Positions 45,624-54,637 of a stretch of 64,000 nucleotides of DNA are shown here, in pieces (the stretch's first letter is position 1; every line of letters starts with the position of its first letter). The stretch is taken from contig DAIDGU010000053.1 of NCBI GenBank assembly GCA_027459785.1, positions 104,402 to 168,401 of the forward strand. Reading direction: 5' to 3'. The notes beneath the pieces are model-generated. The model did no database searches and was not told the DNA's origin. It saw nothing but the letters and a program-made list of their open reading frames with translations. This DNA comes from Ktedonobacteria bacterium (GTDB taxonomy: Bacteria > Chloroflexota > Ktedonobacteria > Ktedonobacterales > JACDGC01). The translations under genes were made by a program, and so were the position numbers.

Positions 45624-45887
45624 ATGCTCTGCAATGGTGCGGCATCGCAATTTGGGACGGCGCTCAACACATTCTTTACCAACCTGGTCAATATCGGCTC
45701 GTTTGCCGGGTTGACCATTGCCACTGCCTTCGTCCTGTGGGCAGGGTTCCTACGCATGACCTCCCAAGGCAACGTGCGCCAGATGGATCAGGCGAAAACC
45801 GCCTTGATCAATGCCTTGATCGGCTATGGCCTGGTCATCGGTGCGCAGGTCGTTGCCACCATGATCAAGACCGCCTTGGGCTGTTAG
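45624..45887 (+). CDS. VirB2/TrbC-like pilin or small membrane protein
   Basis: 87 residues from the ATG at 45624 with AAAGGAGTG ahead; a longer frame upstream has no ribosome site. Two hydrophobic helices separated by a short charged loop (RMTSQGNVRQMDQAK), ending in GC. Size, two helices and position before VirB3- and VirB4-like genes match VirB2-type pilins. No clear signal peptide. Confidence 0.65.
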   Translation: MLCNGAASQFGTALNTFFTNLVNIGSFAGLTIATAFVLWAGFLRMTSQGNVRQMDQAKTALINALIGYGLVIGAQVVATMIKTALGC

Positions 45888-45903
45888 GGCCAGGAGTCAT
45901 ATC

Positions 45904-46371
45904 ATGCAACCCCACGAAATCCCGACGCATCTTGAAGTCGCTGATAAGTTGGTCTTTGGCCTCACCGCACGGCAAGCGATCATCATAGGAATAGGACTTT
46001 GCCTGGGGTATGTCTGTGTGCAGCAGACGCAACTCACGCTACCAGCCCTGGGAAACTGGAACCTCCCATTGATTCTGCGCATCGGATGTGGCCTGCTACC
46101 AGCGCTGGGCGGGGTAGTCATCGCCTGGGTGCGCCCGCTTGATCGCCCGTTGGAGATCTGGGTGCTGGTGTGGTTACGTTATCAGACTCTCCCCAAAATC
46201 TGGTTGTGGCGGCAGCCGCGGCCCCGCACAGATCTGGCACATGAGCAGGAGATACTGAACCTCCTGCGCACCGAGAGTTCATCAAACGTCGAAGGGCATG
46301 CGTCCTTCCCATCAACGCGATGGACAGGACGGCATATTCCTGACTATATGGAGGTCAGCGATGGCAGGTAA
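45904..46371 (+). CDS. PrgI-family (VirB3-like) membrane protein
   Basis: 155 residues. The N-terminal EIPTHLEVADKLVFGLTARQ block is the PrgI signature, followed by two membrane helices (~28-44 and ~58-76) and a basic cytosolic tail. It overlaps the VirB4 gene by 11 bp, the usual partner order in Gram-positive type systems. RBS CAGGAG. Confidence 0.85.
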   Translation: MQPHEIPTHLEVADKLVFGLTARQAIIIGIGLCLGYVCVQQTQLTLPALGNWNLPLILRIGCGLLPALGGVVIAWVRPLDRPLEIWVLVWLRYQTLPKIWLWRQPRPRTDLAHEQEILNLLRTESSSNVEGHASFPSTRWTGRHIPDYMEVSDGR

Positions 46372-49111
46372 ACCGCGCAAACGCACGAGCGGAAGCGTGC
46401 AACAGCAGATCAGTGGCGCACGGGGTCTTGCCGGTGGAAATATGCTGATCCTCGGTCAGGGGGATGGGCATTCAACTTTACCCAAAATTACAGATCAGTA
46501 CTGTGCCGTCCTCGAAATCACACCGGTCAACTACTTGCTTATGGCCCCTGAAGAACAAGATGCAATTATCACCAGCTTCCGTAGCCTGATTAACACGCTC
46601 ACGTTTCCGGTGCAGATCCTCACGCGCGTTACTCCCCTGGATCTGACGCCGTGGCTTGCCCACCTGGATGAGCGGGCCACAGCATTTCACCAGCAATCAC
46701 CCGACGCGACCGCGGCCTTGCTCGCTGAGCTGACCGAGGATGCGATCAGGTTTGTTCAGCAATTGGCGACCCGGCGGCACCTTTTGGAACGCCATTGCTA
46801 CCTCATCGTCCCGGCAGCTTCCCCCAACGAGCTATCCCTGGGCCAGTTGGCCTTGACCCACCTGCACCGCCTATTGCACCGGCGCGCCGCGCGCCCACAA
46901 GTCCTCGCAGCCCTACAACAATCTACCCTTGCCCGCAGCCAGCTTGACCTGCGGATGGCGCAACTCCTGAAGTTGCTGAGTGCCGTGGGACTCGAAGCTC
47001 ACCGGGTCGAAGGTCTCGCTTTGGCCCAGCTTGTATATAGTTGCTTGGTTCCCCAGCAGGCGCACACATCGCCACTATCCCAGGAGATGTTGGCGGGCCT
47101 TAATTGCCCGACCGTCGCTCGCGCCCCACGGGCCTGGACCCATCGGCAACGCCCGGTCCGTGTGTCCTCACCCAAGACGCCCACCGCTCCCAACACTCCC
47201 ATCAGCAAACCCAGCGAATTGCTAGACCACAGGGCATGCGTCATACCGCCGGCGGTTACGCTAAGCGATCTCATCGCCCCCGCCGCCATCGAGGTGACGA
47301 CCCAGGCGGTCCAGCTTGATGGCGAGTATGCGCGGACGCTGGTCGTGGTGGCCTACCCGCGCCATGTGTACCCTGGCTGGGTTCCGCACCTGATGAGCGT
47401 GGATGTCCCCCATGAGTTGTCGCAGCACATCGTGCCGCTGGATGCCAGTGGTATGATCCGCCGGCTCACCCACCAAATGGCCGAGTACCGCGCCTCTGAG
47501 TTGCTCGATGCCCGGCAAGGGCGCATGCCCGACGCCGAACGCACCATCGCCTACCAGGATGTCGAACGGTTACGGGATCGGTTACAGCGCGGTGAGGAAC
47601 GGATCTTCGCATTCTCCCTATATCTCACTCTCCGCGCGCCCAGCCTGCGTGCGCTGGATGACGCTACAGCCCAGATGCGCACCGTCCTTGATAACCTCTT
47701 GTTAGTCGCCCGCCCAGCCGTGTATGAACACGATCTGGGCCTGCGCTCCTGTCTGCCGGAAGCACGAGATCATCTCAAACGCCACCGGCTCCTGGATAGC
47801 TCTTCGGTGGCCACAGCCTTCCCCTTCGCCTCCGCGACCCTGGCGATGCCACACGGCATCCTATATGGCGTCGCCAGTGATGGGGGCCTCATCATCCTCG
47901 ATCCGTTCGCCAACGAGTTCGAGAACGCGAATCAAGTCGTCTTCGCCAAAAGCGGGGCCGGCAAATCATATGCCTGCAAGTTGCAAGCCTTGCGGCTGCT
48001 CCAGTTGGGCTACTCCGTGTATGTCATTGATCCGGAGAGTGAATGGCGCGTCCTCTGTGCCGCTGCTGGCGGTGAGATCATCCGCATCGCGCCTGGTGCG
48101 GCTCAGCACCTCAATCCCTTCGACCTCCCGCTCGTGGAGGCCACGTCCACGGGCAAGCGGGAACAACGAGATCCCCTGGCGGAACACGTCCTGACACTGC
48201 TATCTCTCATGGATCTGTTATTGGCCGATCATACGCCAGGCAAGGCGTTGACCCTCACACAACGCGAAAAGAGTTTCCTCGAAAAGGCCATCTATGCAAC
48301 CTATCGCCAGGGAGGCATCACCGCCGATCCTCGGACCCATGCCCGCCCAGCGCCACTCCTGCGCGATCTCTATGCGACCATCACGAGCGGCACGGAAGGC
48401 AACGATAGCTTCCACCTGGCCGAGCGCCTCCAACGCTATATCACCGGCAGCATGAGCGAGATCTTTGCAGGGCCGACCAATGTCCACCTGGACAATCCCT
48501 TCATCGTCTTCGATGTGCGTGATATGGATGCGGAACTTCGCCCCATCGGCCTATTCTTGATTGCCAACTTCGTCTGGACGCGCACCCGGCGTGAGCAATC
48601 CCGCCAGCCTCGTCTGCTGTATATCGATGAGGCGTGGACCTTGATGCAGTATCCAGAAGGGGGTCGCTTCCTCTCGGATATTGCACGGCGGGCGCGTAAA
48701 TATTACCTGGGTCTTTGCACGATCACTCAGGATGTCGAAGATTTCTTGAGCAATGAACATGGACGGACGGTGCTGGCGAACGCCACAATTAAGTTGCTGA
48801 TGAAGCAAGATGCTACCACAATCGGCCCCGTGACAGACGCTTTCCATCTTTCACAAGGCGAACGGACCTTTATCCTGAAGTGTCACAAGGGTGAAGGATT
48901 GCTGTTCGCCCGTGGCGCGCACGTGGCCCTCTTTGTAGAACGATCGGAACGCGAACATCAGCTCGTCACCACGAATCCCCGTGAACTTGCCGCCCAGGAT
49001 GCGCCGCATAACCGACCGGGCCATGCTGATCTGCCGCCGTTGTCGGAGGTAAGCACCTCAACTTCCTACCCATCCACTCATCACGTGGAACAGCCCCAGG
49101 AGGAGCCGTGA
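46361..49111 (+). CDS. VirB4-type conjugation ATPase
   Basis: 916 residues from the ATG at 46361 (GGAGGTC before it), inside the end of the PrgI gene. An N-terminal VirB4 domain, then an ATPase with Walker A AKSGAGKSY (~528), Walker B LLYIDEAWTL (~753) and a TQDVEDFL motif after it, as in VirB4/TraE proteins. It powers assembly and substrate transfer. Cytosolic, membrane-associated. Its stop overlaps the next start (TGATG). Confidence 0.93.
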   Translation: MAGKPRKRTSGSVQQQISGARGLAGGNMLILGQGDGHSTLPKITDQYCAVLEITPVNYLLMAPEEQDAIITSFRSLINTLTFPVQILTRVTPLDLTPWLAHLDERATAFHQQSPDATAALLAELTEDAIRFVQQLATRRHLLERHCYLIVPAASPNELSLGQLALTHLHRLLHRRAARPQVLAALQQSTLARSQLDLRMAQLLKLLSAVGLEAHRVEGLALAQLVYSCLVPQQAHTSPLSQEMLAGLNCPTVARAPRAWTHRQRPVRVSSPKTPTAPNTPISKPSELLDHRACVIPPAVTLSDLIAPAAIEVTTQAVQLDGEYARTLVVVAYPRHVYPGWVPHLMSVDVPHELSQHIVPLDASGMIRRLTHQMAEYRASELLDARQGRMPDAERTIAYQDVERLRDRLQRGEERIFAFSLYLTLRAPSLRALDDATAQMRTVLDNLLLVARPAVYEHDLGLRSCLPEARDHLKRHRLLDSSSVATAFPFASATLAMPHGILYGVASDGGLIILDPFANEFENANQVVFAKSGAGKSYACKLQALRLLQLGYSVYVIDPESEWRVLCAAAGGEIIRIAPGAAQHLNPFDLPLVEATSTGKREQRDPLAEHVLTLLSLMDLLLADHTPGKALTLTQREKSFLEKAIYATYRQGGITADPRTHARPAPLLRDLYATITSGTEGNDSFHLAERLQRYITGSMSEIFAGPTNVHLDNPFIVFDVRDMDAELRPIGLFLIANFVWTRTRREQSRQPRLLYIDEAWTLMQYPEGGRFLSDIARRARKYYLGLCTITQDVEDFLSNEHGRTVLANATIKLLMKQDATTIGPVTDAFHLSQGERTFILKCHKGEGLLFARGAHVALFVERSEREHQLVTTNPRELAAQDAPHNRPGHADLPPLSEVSTSTSYPSTHHVEQPQEEP

Positions 49112-52100
49112 TGACCCAGTTCTGGGCGCATCTACGCGCCGCGGTTCGTCCGCCTCTCGCGCTCTTGCCCTGGTCATTGACTTGGCCGGCGGCACTCCCC
49201 TATTTGGCAGATGCGTGCTGGAATGCGCCTGCCCCGGCCAGTCCTCCGCACGCGTTGCTCATCCAGCCGCATCTCGCTGCGCCGATGGAGCGCGCCGCAT
49301 TGGAGATGCTGATCCAATCGCTGGCTCTGAGTGGGCGACACCGACGGCGTGTCATCGCGTTGGAACTGATCGGCAGGGGAGCACATAGGGCGATCTTAAT
49401 CCGGGCGACCGATGCATCTGCGCTCGCCGATGTGGCCACCCACGTGCAAGCCCGGTACCCTCAATGTCGCGTGTGTTCGCTTCCCTTAGCAGATGATCCC
49501 TTCCGCCTCGGCGATGACGAGATGGTTAGGGCGCGCGAACTACGGCCTACCGGCATGCCTTTCACTTCCCTGCGCACCTGGGTGCGTCAACCCATCAGTC
49601 ATCAGGAACAGTTGGTCGGAGTGGACCCTTTGCTGGGTATCCTGGCCACACTGGGGCCTTTCCCAGATCACATGCGCGTGATCGCCCAACTGGCAATCAC
49701 TCCCGCCGCAACGACCTGGTCTGCCGGCCACCAACGGATGGCCGACCAGTTTTCGCTGGCCCACGACCGCCAAGAAGCGCTAGCCCGTGCGCGCGGTCAC
49801 GACGGCAACCATGAGGGGGCCAGTTTTTTCCTGCTGGTCCTGTTGTTCCTGGCCCTCGCCGGCGTGGGGTGGCTGATGCAATCCATGACCCAGGCGGTAC
49901 ACCTCCCGATACTCGGCCCGCTCGTCAGCGCGGTAGCGACTGCATTGCCCGTGGGACGCCATCCTGTTGGCGCGCCAGTCGGATTTGCCCACCTGGTGCC
50001 ACGCCTTGTGCTGGCGCTTGCCGCTTTGGGAGGAGTGGGCCTGGTGGTGATGGTGCTGCTGCTGCGCTACTTTCGGCGTGCGCAGCAGGCGCGTCCGGTA
50101 TATGACCCCGACGAGGTCCGTGAGAAGGCTCGTCAGCCCGGCTACCATGCGCGTCTACGACTATTTGCCATCGGCCCAGCATCGGCCTCCCCCGCACCCT
50201 TGCATCAGGCGCTGGATCGCCTGGAAGCAGCTTATCGCCAGTTCGACGTGGCCGGTGTCACCGCTTGCGCCACACACCCACTGCCCCGCTGGTGGGCGCG
50301 CCACCTCCTTCCCCAAGGCACCTGCTGGGCCGGAGACCAGCCTCACCGGCGCACAAGCTGGACCTGGGGCGTTCCTCGATCTCCCGTACTATTCAGTCTG
50401 GCGGAGGTGGCCACGCTCTGGCACTTACCCCAACCCTACGATCAGCCCGAACTCCCCTGGCTCGACCACGCCACGACGGCGAAAACCTTACCGGCCTCCC
50501 AGGCGCTTATTGTGCCGGCGCACACCGCGATCTGCCTGGGGACCGCGCAGCATGCCGGACAGGTTGCGCACGTCGCCCTGCCGTGGCCGACTCTGCGCCA
50601 GCATACCCTGGCCATCGCCAAGACTGGCAAGGGCAAGAGTACCCTTTTATTGTTGCTCGCGCGGATCGCCTTCCTCGCGGATGATCGCCTGCTAGGAATG
50701 GACACGCCCCGCTATCCTGGCATTATCCTGGTCGATCCGCATGGCGATCTCGCCCGCGCTTTCCTGGAGATCGTGCCTCCCGAACGACAGACAGAGGTCG
50801 TGGTTATCGATCTCGCCGATACCGGACACCCGTTTGCCTGCAATCCCCTGGATGTCCTGCTGGGCCGCGAGCGAGACACCGTCGTCGAGGAGTTACTGGC
50901 GATCTTTGCGGACTTCTGGGACAAAAGCTGGGGGACGCGCATGGCCAACGCGCTGAGCTGCGCTTTGAAAACGCTGTACACGGCTAATGAACGGCTGGTG
51001 CATGGCCTGCACGAAGATCCCGCCGAGCAATTTACCCTGCTGGATGTCGCGCCGCTACTCACCAATGCCGCGTTTCGCCAGCAAGTGCTGGACCGCTACG
51101 TGCCGGACGACCTGGTGCTACGGGAGTGGTGGAGTGACTACTTCGATGCGCTCTACGACCGGCTGCGGCTGGATGTGATCAACCCGGTGCTGACCAAAAT
51201 GGCCCAATTCAGCAACTCCCGCCTGGCGCGGCGCATCGTCGGCCAGCCCCGCACGACGCTGAATTTATCGGCCATCGTGCGTGAGGGACGCATCGTGGTC
51301 ATCAATACCGCCCGTGGCGTGGTGGGCGTGGAAACCGCGCGGCTGATCGCGGCGACCCTGTTGGGGATGCTCCGAGAGGCCCTCCAGGCCCAAGCGAGCC
51401 TACCACTGGCCGACCGCCGCCATTGCCTCATCCTGATCGATGAATTCCAGACGCTGCACGGGGTCGATTTCGGCAGCATGCTGGCGGAACTGCGCAAGTT
51501 CGGCGCGGCGTTTGTGCTGGCGACCCAGGCGCTGGCCTATCTCGACCGGCTGCATCCCGATCTGCGACCAACTGTGCTGGCCAACACCGATAATCTCCTG
51601 TGTTTCGCCATGAGCGCCGACGACGCGAGACAAATGGAGCGCGAACTGGATGGCGTCGTCACCAGCCGCGATCTCATTAATCTTCCCGCCTTCACTTGCT
51701 ACGCCAAAGTCAGCGTGGCGGGGACACGGCTACCGGTCTGCTCGTTGACCCTCGATCCGCCACCGATCGGTGATCCCATCCTTGGTGCGACCATCCGCGC
51801 CAACAGCCAGCAGGAAGTGGCTCCGACCTCAGCCGCAGCCATCGACGACCACCTTGCTCACCTAGCAGCACGGCACCCACCCCCCTCTAAGGGGAAGCGC
51901 AAGGGTCAGCCAGCATCGAACAATCAAGCGATTGGGCCGGCTATTCCCTCATCAACCCCCATCGTAGCATCCACGCCCGCACGGCAACCACTGCTGGGGC
52001 TACATGCGACCAGTTACGGCACGCCAGACCCAGCACCTGGCACGTATGCCGCCCAGGCGGCACGCCAGATCGGGCAGAACCCCGAACGCCCACGCCGTAC

Positions 52101-52176
52101 GCGCGGAGGCCAGCATCACCTACGCCCCCAGGTGCCTCCAACGCCGGCCAAGCAAGACACGCAGGAGGATCGCTGA
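49111..52176 (+). CDS. VirD4/TraG-like coupling ATPase
   Basis: 1021 residues from the ATG at 49111; a GTG one codon earlier is possible. Two membrane helices (~237-258 and ~297-318) precede a FtsK/HerA-like ATPase: Walker A AKTGKGKST (~503-511), DPHGD with LVDPHG, Walker B ILIDEFQTLHG (~771), and a VLATQALAYL motif. It recruits DNA-protein substrate to the channel and drives it. A disordered Pro/Ala-rich tail (~910-1021) may bind the substrate. RBS AGGAGG. Confidence 0.9.
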   Translation: MTQFWAHLRAAVRPPLALLPWSLTWPAALPYLADACWNAPAPASPPHALLIQPHLAAPMERAALEMLIQSLALSGRHRRRVIALELIGRGAHRAILIRATDASALADVATHVQARYPQCRVCSLPLADDPFRLGDDEMVRARELRPTGMPFTSLRTWVRQPISHQEQLVGVDPLLGILATLGPFPDHMRVIAQLAITPAATTWSAGHQRMADQFSLAHDRQEALARARGHDGNHEGASFFLLVLLFLALAGVGWLMQSMTQAVHLPILGPLVSAVATALPVGRHPVGAPVGFAHLVPRLVLALAALGGVGLVVMVLLLRYFRRAQQARPVYDPDEVREKARQPGYHARLRLFAIGPASASPAPLHQALDRLEAAYRQFDVAGVTACATHPLPRWWARHLLPQGTCWAGDQPHRRTSWTWGVPRSPVLFSLAEVATLWHLPQPYDQPELPWLDHATTAKTLPASQALIVPAHTAICLGTAQHAGQVAHVALPWPTLRQHTLAIAKTGKGKSTLLLLLARIAFLADDRLLGMDTPRYPGIILVDPHGDLARAFLEIVPPERQTEVVVIDLADTGHPFACNPLDVLLGRERDTVVEELLAIFADFWDKSWGTRMANALSCALKTLYTANERLVHGLHEDPAEQFTLLDVAPLLTNAAFRQQVLDRYVPDDLVLREWWSDYFDALYDRLRLDVINPVLTKMAQFSNSRLARRIVGQPRTTLNLSAIVREGRIVVINTARGVVGVETARLIAATLLGMLREALQAQASLPLADRRHCLILIDEFQTLHGVDFGSMLAELRKFGAAFVLATQALAYLDRLHPDLRPTVLANTDNLLCFAMSADDARQMERELDGVVTSRDLINLPAFTCYAKVSVAGTRLPVCSLTLDPPPIGDPILGATIRANSQQEVAPTSAAAIDDHLAHLAARHPPPSKGKRKGQPASNNQAIGPAIPSSTPIVASTPARQPLLGLHATSYGTPDPAPGTYAAQAARQIGQNPERPRRTRGGQHHLRPQVPPTPAKQDTQEDR

Positions 52177-54275
52177 TGCCGAAGGCGATGACCTTACTTC
52201 CCCCGCTCGGTGTCACGGCCCGCGCCGTCCTGCACCTGCTGCTGGTTGGGCCGCTACAACATGAGCGCGACCTGGCCTTCCTGCTCGACCGCCCCGCGCG
52301 GGGCTTACAACGAACCATCCGAAAATTGTTGGACCAGGGTTTGGTTGGATCTGTAACCCCCGCCTGCATCGGCCAGCCCCGGCGACTCTTGTACCTGACC
52401 CACCTGGGTATGGCCTGCCTTGCCGGCACCACGCCCCCGGCTGCAACAGACTGGGTAGCCCGACGTTGGCGCGGCACGGTGCGCTCCCTGGCCCAGCTGG
52501 TCCTGCGGCTGCCCACTAGTGTGACGATCCAGGAACTGCTGCCGCCCCTGGTGCAGGCGGCACAGGCAGCCATCGCTCAGCAATATGCGCCAGCAGGTTA
52601 TCAACAACAGTGGTGGTGGGTGCGAGCCTATCACACGACCTTGCGCCACGACCACACCACCCGCCAGGTGCGGGCCGATGGCGTCTTCCACTACGAATCG
52701 ACCTTACAGCAGCCGCACCTCACTGGTGTTCCTGATGGCCAGCGCGTCCAGTATGCCATCTGGATGTTGCTTGATCCTGGCGTTGGCACGGTAGCAGCCA
52801 TCATGCCTCGGCTCGAAGGACTCTATCGCTTCCGGCACTACCTGCGCGCCCAGGGCATTACCGCCTTCCCTCCCGTCTGGATCGTAACCCGCTCGGCCTA
52901 CCGCGCGAGTGTGTGGCGACGTGCGGCACGCCGCATCGAACGCCACTGGAACGATGATCCGTTGCCAGGGATTATCCAGATCGCGCCACCGACGACGACG
53001 AGTTGCTGGCCGCTCAATGCCCTGGCCGCGGCGCATCCGGTGCCGCTAGAGACCAGTGCTTGGACCAGCCTGGCCACCGGTGAACGAGGAGGGCTGCGCA
53101 ATCTGTTCGCGTCTCCCTTGCCCCAGGCGGCGCTGCCGCCCCAGATCCGGCCCGCATGGCCACCGGACAGCGCCAGTGCGGTCCCCACGCCCCCCACGCC
53201 CGTCGCACGGCCCCGTCAGGAACGCCTGGAAGAACGTCTGGCCCGCGCCGCCGCACAACTCCCCGACCCGACACGCGCGCCGGTAGGGATGGCGCGTACC
53301 CTGCTGGATTTGACGCGACGGCAACTGTATCTGCTGGACCTGATCGCCGCGCATCCGTTGATCGCGCTGGCGGATCTGGCGCTTTTCATGGAATGCGGAA
53401 GTACCCATAGTCTTCAGGTCAATTACCTGCATCCGCTGGCACGCGCTCACCTTATCACCACTGTAAAGGTGCCCTGCGCGCGGCTCACACCCCTCGCCCC
53501 GTCCGAAGCCTCCGGCGTGGCAGAGGCCCGGTGTGTCACGGTGACGGAAGCCGGTTGGCACCTTCTATCAGCGATTTACCAGATCCCACACACGCGACTC
53601 GCCAGCACAACGGATACCGCATTCCTGCGCACGCACGCGGCAACGCATGGTGCGCACGCCGTTGGCGTCTACCGCTTCTTTGCCTGGCTCAGTCTAGCGG
53701 CGCGCCTGCAAGATGCCACACTGCATCGTCTCCTCTGGTGGGAAACAGGGGCAGCATGCCTGCGTCGGCTCGCGCCGCTGCCCGGCCAGTCCGAGCCGTG
53801 CATCATCCGCCCCGATGGTGTCGGTGAATACGCTTGGGGGACGCGCCGAGTGCGCTTCTGGCTCGAATGGGATATGGCGACGATGGCGCGCAGCGAGATG
53901 GAGCAGAAATTTCGCCACTATGCCTCCTATGCCGCCAGCCGAACCTATTGGGACGAGCAGCCCCATTCCCTCCCGATGTTGCTGGTCGTCGTCCCCAGTG
54001 CGCGACGCGAGGCGGTCATCGCCGAGGTGGTGAATGACCTGGTGGCCAATCACGTGCTCACCCCCCAGGGATGTCTGAATATTCGGTCCACGTCCTTCGC
54101 CCTGTTGGCCCGCGACGGGCCGCTCGCTGCGATCTGGTGGTCGCACCTGCCTCAGCCCGCAACCCCGCCGGCATTACCCACCGCGCCACCACCCCCCCTC
54201 CCTTTCGTGGCCGGCGTGCGCCCCTTGCCGCCTTATGCCGAACGCCCACCCACTCTGAATATCGCGCCCGCGTAA
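52176..54275 (+). CDS. Replication-relaxation family protein with internal duplication
   Basis: 699 residues; the ATG overlaps the VirD4 stop (TGATG). Each half has a winged helix (~12-80 and ~375-450) followed by an alpha/beta part (RADGVFHY...FRHYL...WIVTRSAYR and RPDGVGEY...FRHYASY...LVVVPSARR). The second half keeps a PDG...WLEWD pattern reminiscent of PD-(D/E)XK nucleases; the first has WMLLD instead. Families of this type are linked to plasmid or element relaxation and replication initiation. It may replace a classic relaxase, none of which is visible in the window. Confidence 0.68.
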   Translation: MPKAMTLLPPLGVTARAVLHLLLVGPLQHERDLAFLLDRPARGLQRTIRKLLDQGLVGSVTPACIGQPRRLLYLTHLGMACLAGTTPPAATDWVARRWRGTVRSLAQLVLRLPTSVTIQELLPPLVQAAQAAIAQQYAPAGYQQQWWWVRAYHTTLRHDHTTRQVRADGVFHYESTLQQPHLTGVPDGQRVQYAIWMLLDPGVGTVAAIMPRLEGLYRFRHYLRAQGITAFPPVWIVTRSAYRASVWRRAARRIERHWNDDPLPGIIQIAPPTTTSCWPLNALAAAHPVPLETSAWTSLATGERGGLRNLFASPLPQAALPPQIRPAWPPDSASAVPTPPTPVARPRQERLEERLARAAAQLPDPTRAPVGMARTLLDLTRRQLYLLDLIAAHPLIALADLALFMECGSTHSLQVNYLHPLARAHLITTVKVPCARLTPLAPSEASGVAEARCVTVTEAGWHLLSAIYQIPHTRLASTTDTAFLRTHAATHGAHAVGVYRFFAWLSLAARLQDATLHRLLWWETGAACLRRLAPLPGQSEPCIIRPDGVGEYAWGTRRVRFWLEWDMATMARSEMEQKFRHYASYAASRTYWDEQPHSLPMLLVVVPSARREAVIAEVVNDLVANHVLTPQGCLNIRSTSFALLARDGPLAAIWWSHLPQPATPPALPTAPPPPLPFVAGVRPLPPYAERPPTLNIAPA

Positions 54276-54637
54276 GAAAGCCCATCCCCCTGATCAGCAT
54301 TGCCTCAACGAAACGGGCGATCCACTCTTTGCTCGCCCATTTTCGCCAACGCACCCAGAAGCGCCTAACCTGGTGGTCCTCGTCACGCTCGCCAGCGACA
54401 GCGTCAGCATCGGGAACGCACCAATCCTGTTTCGCTACAACCAGTGGCAGTGGCTAACCCTGACCATCTGCCCCCTGTCGGGTGGCACCTATGCTCCCTC
54501 GTGCAGGGCCTCGGCCTCACCAACAATGGCGCACTGCTCCTCATCTAGCATCCGCCCGTGCTGGTGGTTCACCACTAGCATAAATGGACAATAGATTAAA
54601 TGAAGATCTAGAATAAGGCGAGGAGGCTTTAGTAAAC
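54276..54637. other. 362-bp junction between transfer module and cas operon
   Basis: No frame with a start and ribosome site is supported. One open stretch (about 54259-54594, ending TAG) reads smoothly as protein but has no usable start; it may be a gene remnant. An inverted repeat lies at 54560-54579, and a weak TTCACC/TAGATT pair (54568-54597, 18 bp apart) faces cas3. Confidence 0.45.
54560..54579. repeat. Inverted repeat upstream of cas3
   Basis: GCTGGTGG and CCACTAGC around TTCA, with one wobble pair. It overlaps the weak -35 of cas3, so it could be an operator for the cas operon. Confidence 0.45.

Noticed and set aside
54373..54594. Possible 73-residue gene before cas3
   Set aside because: GTG start without a ribosome site; more likely a remnant or chance open frame.
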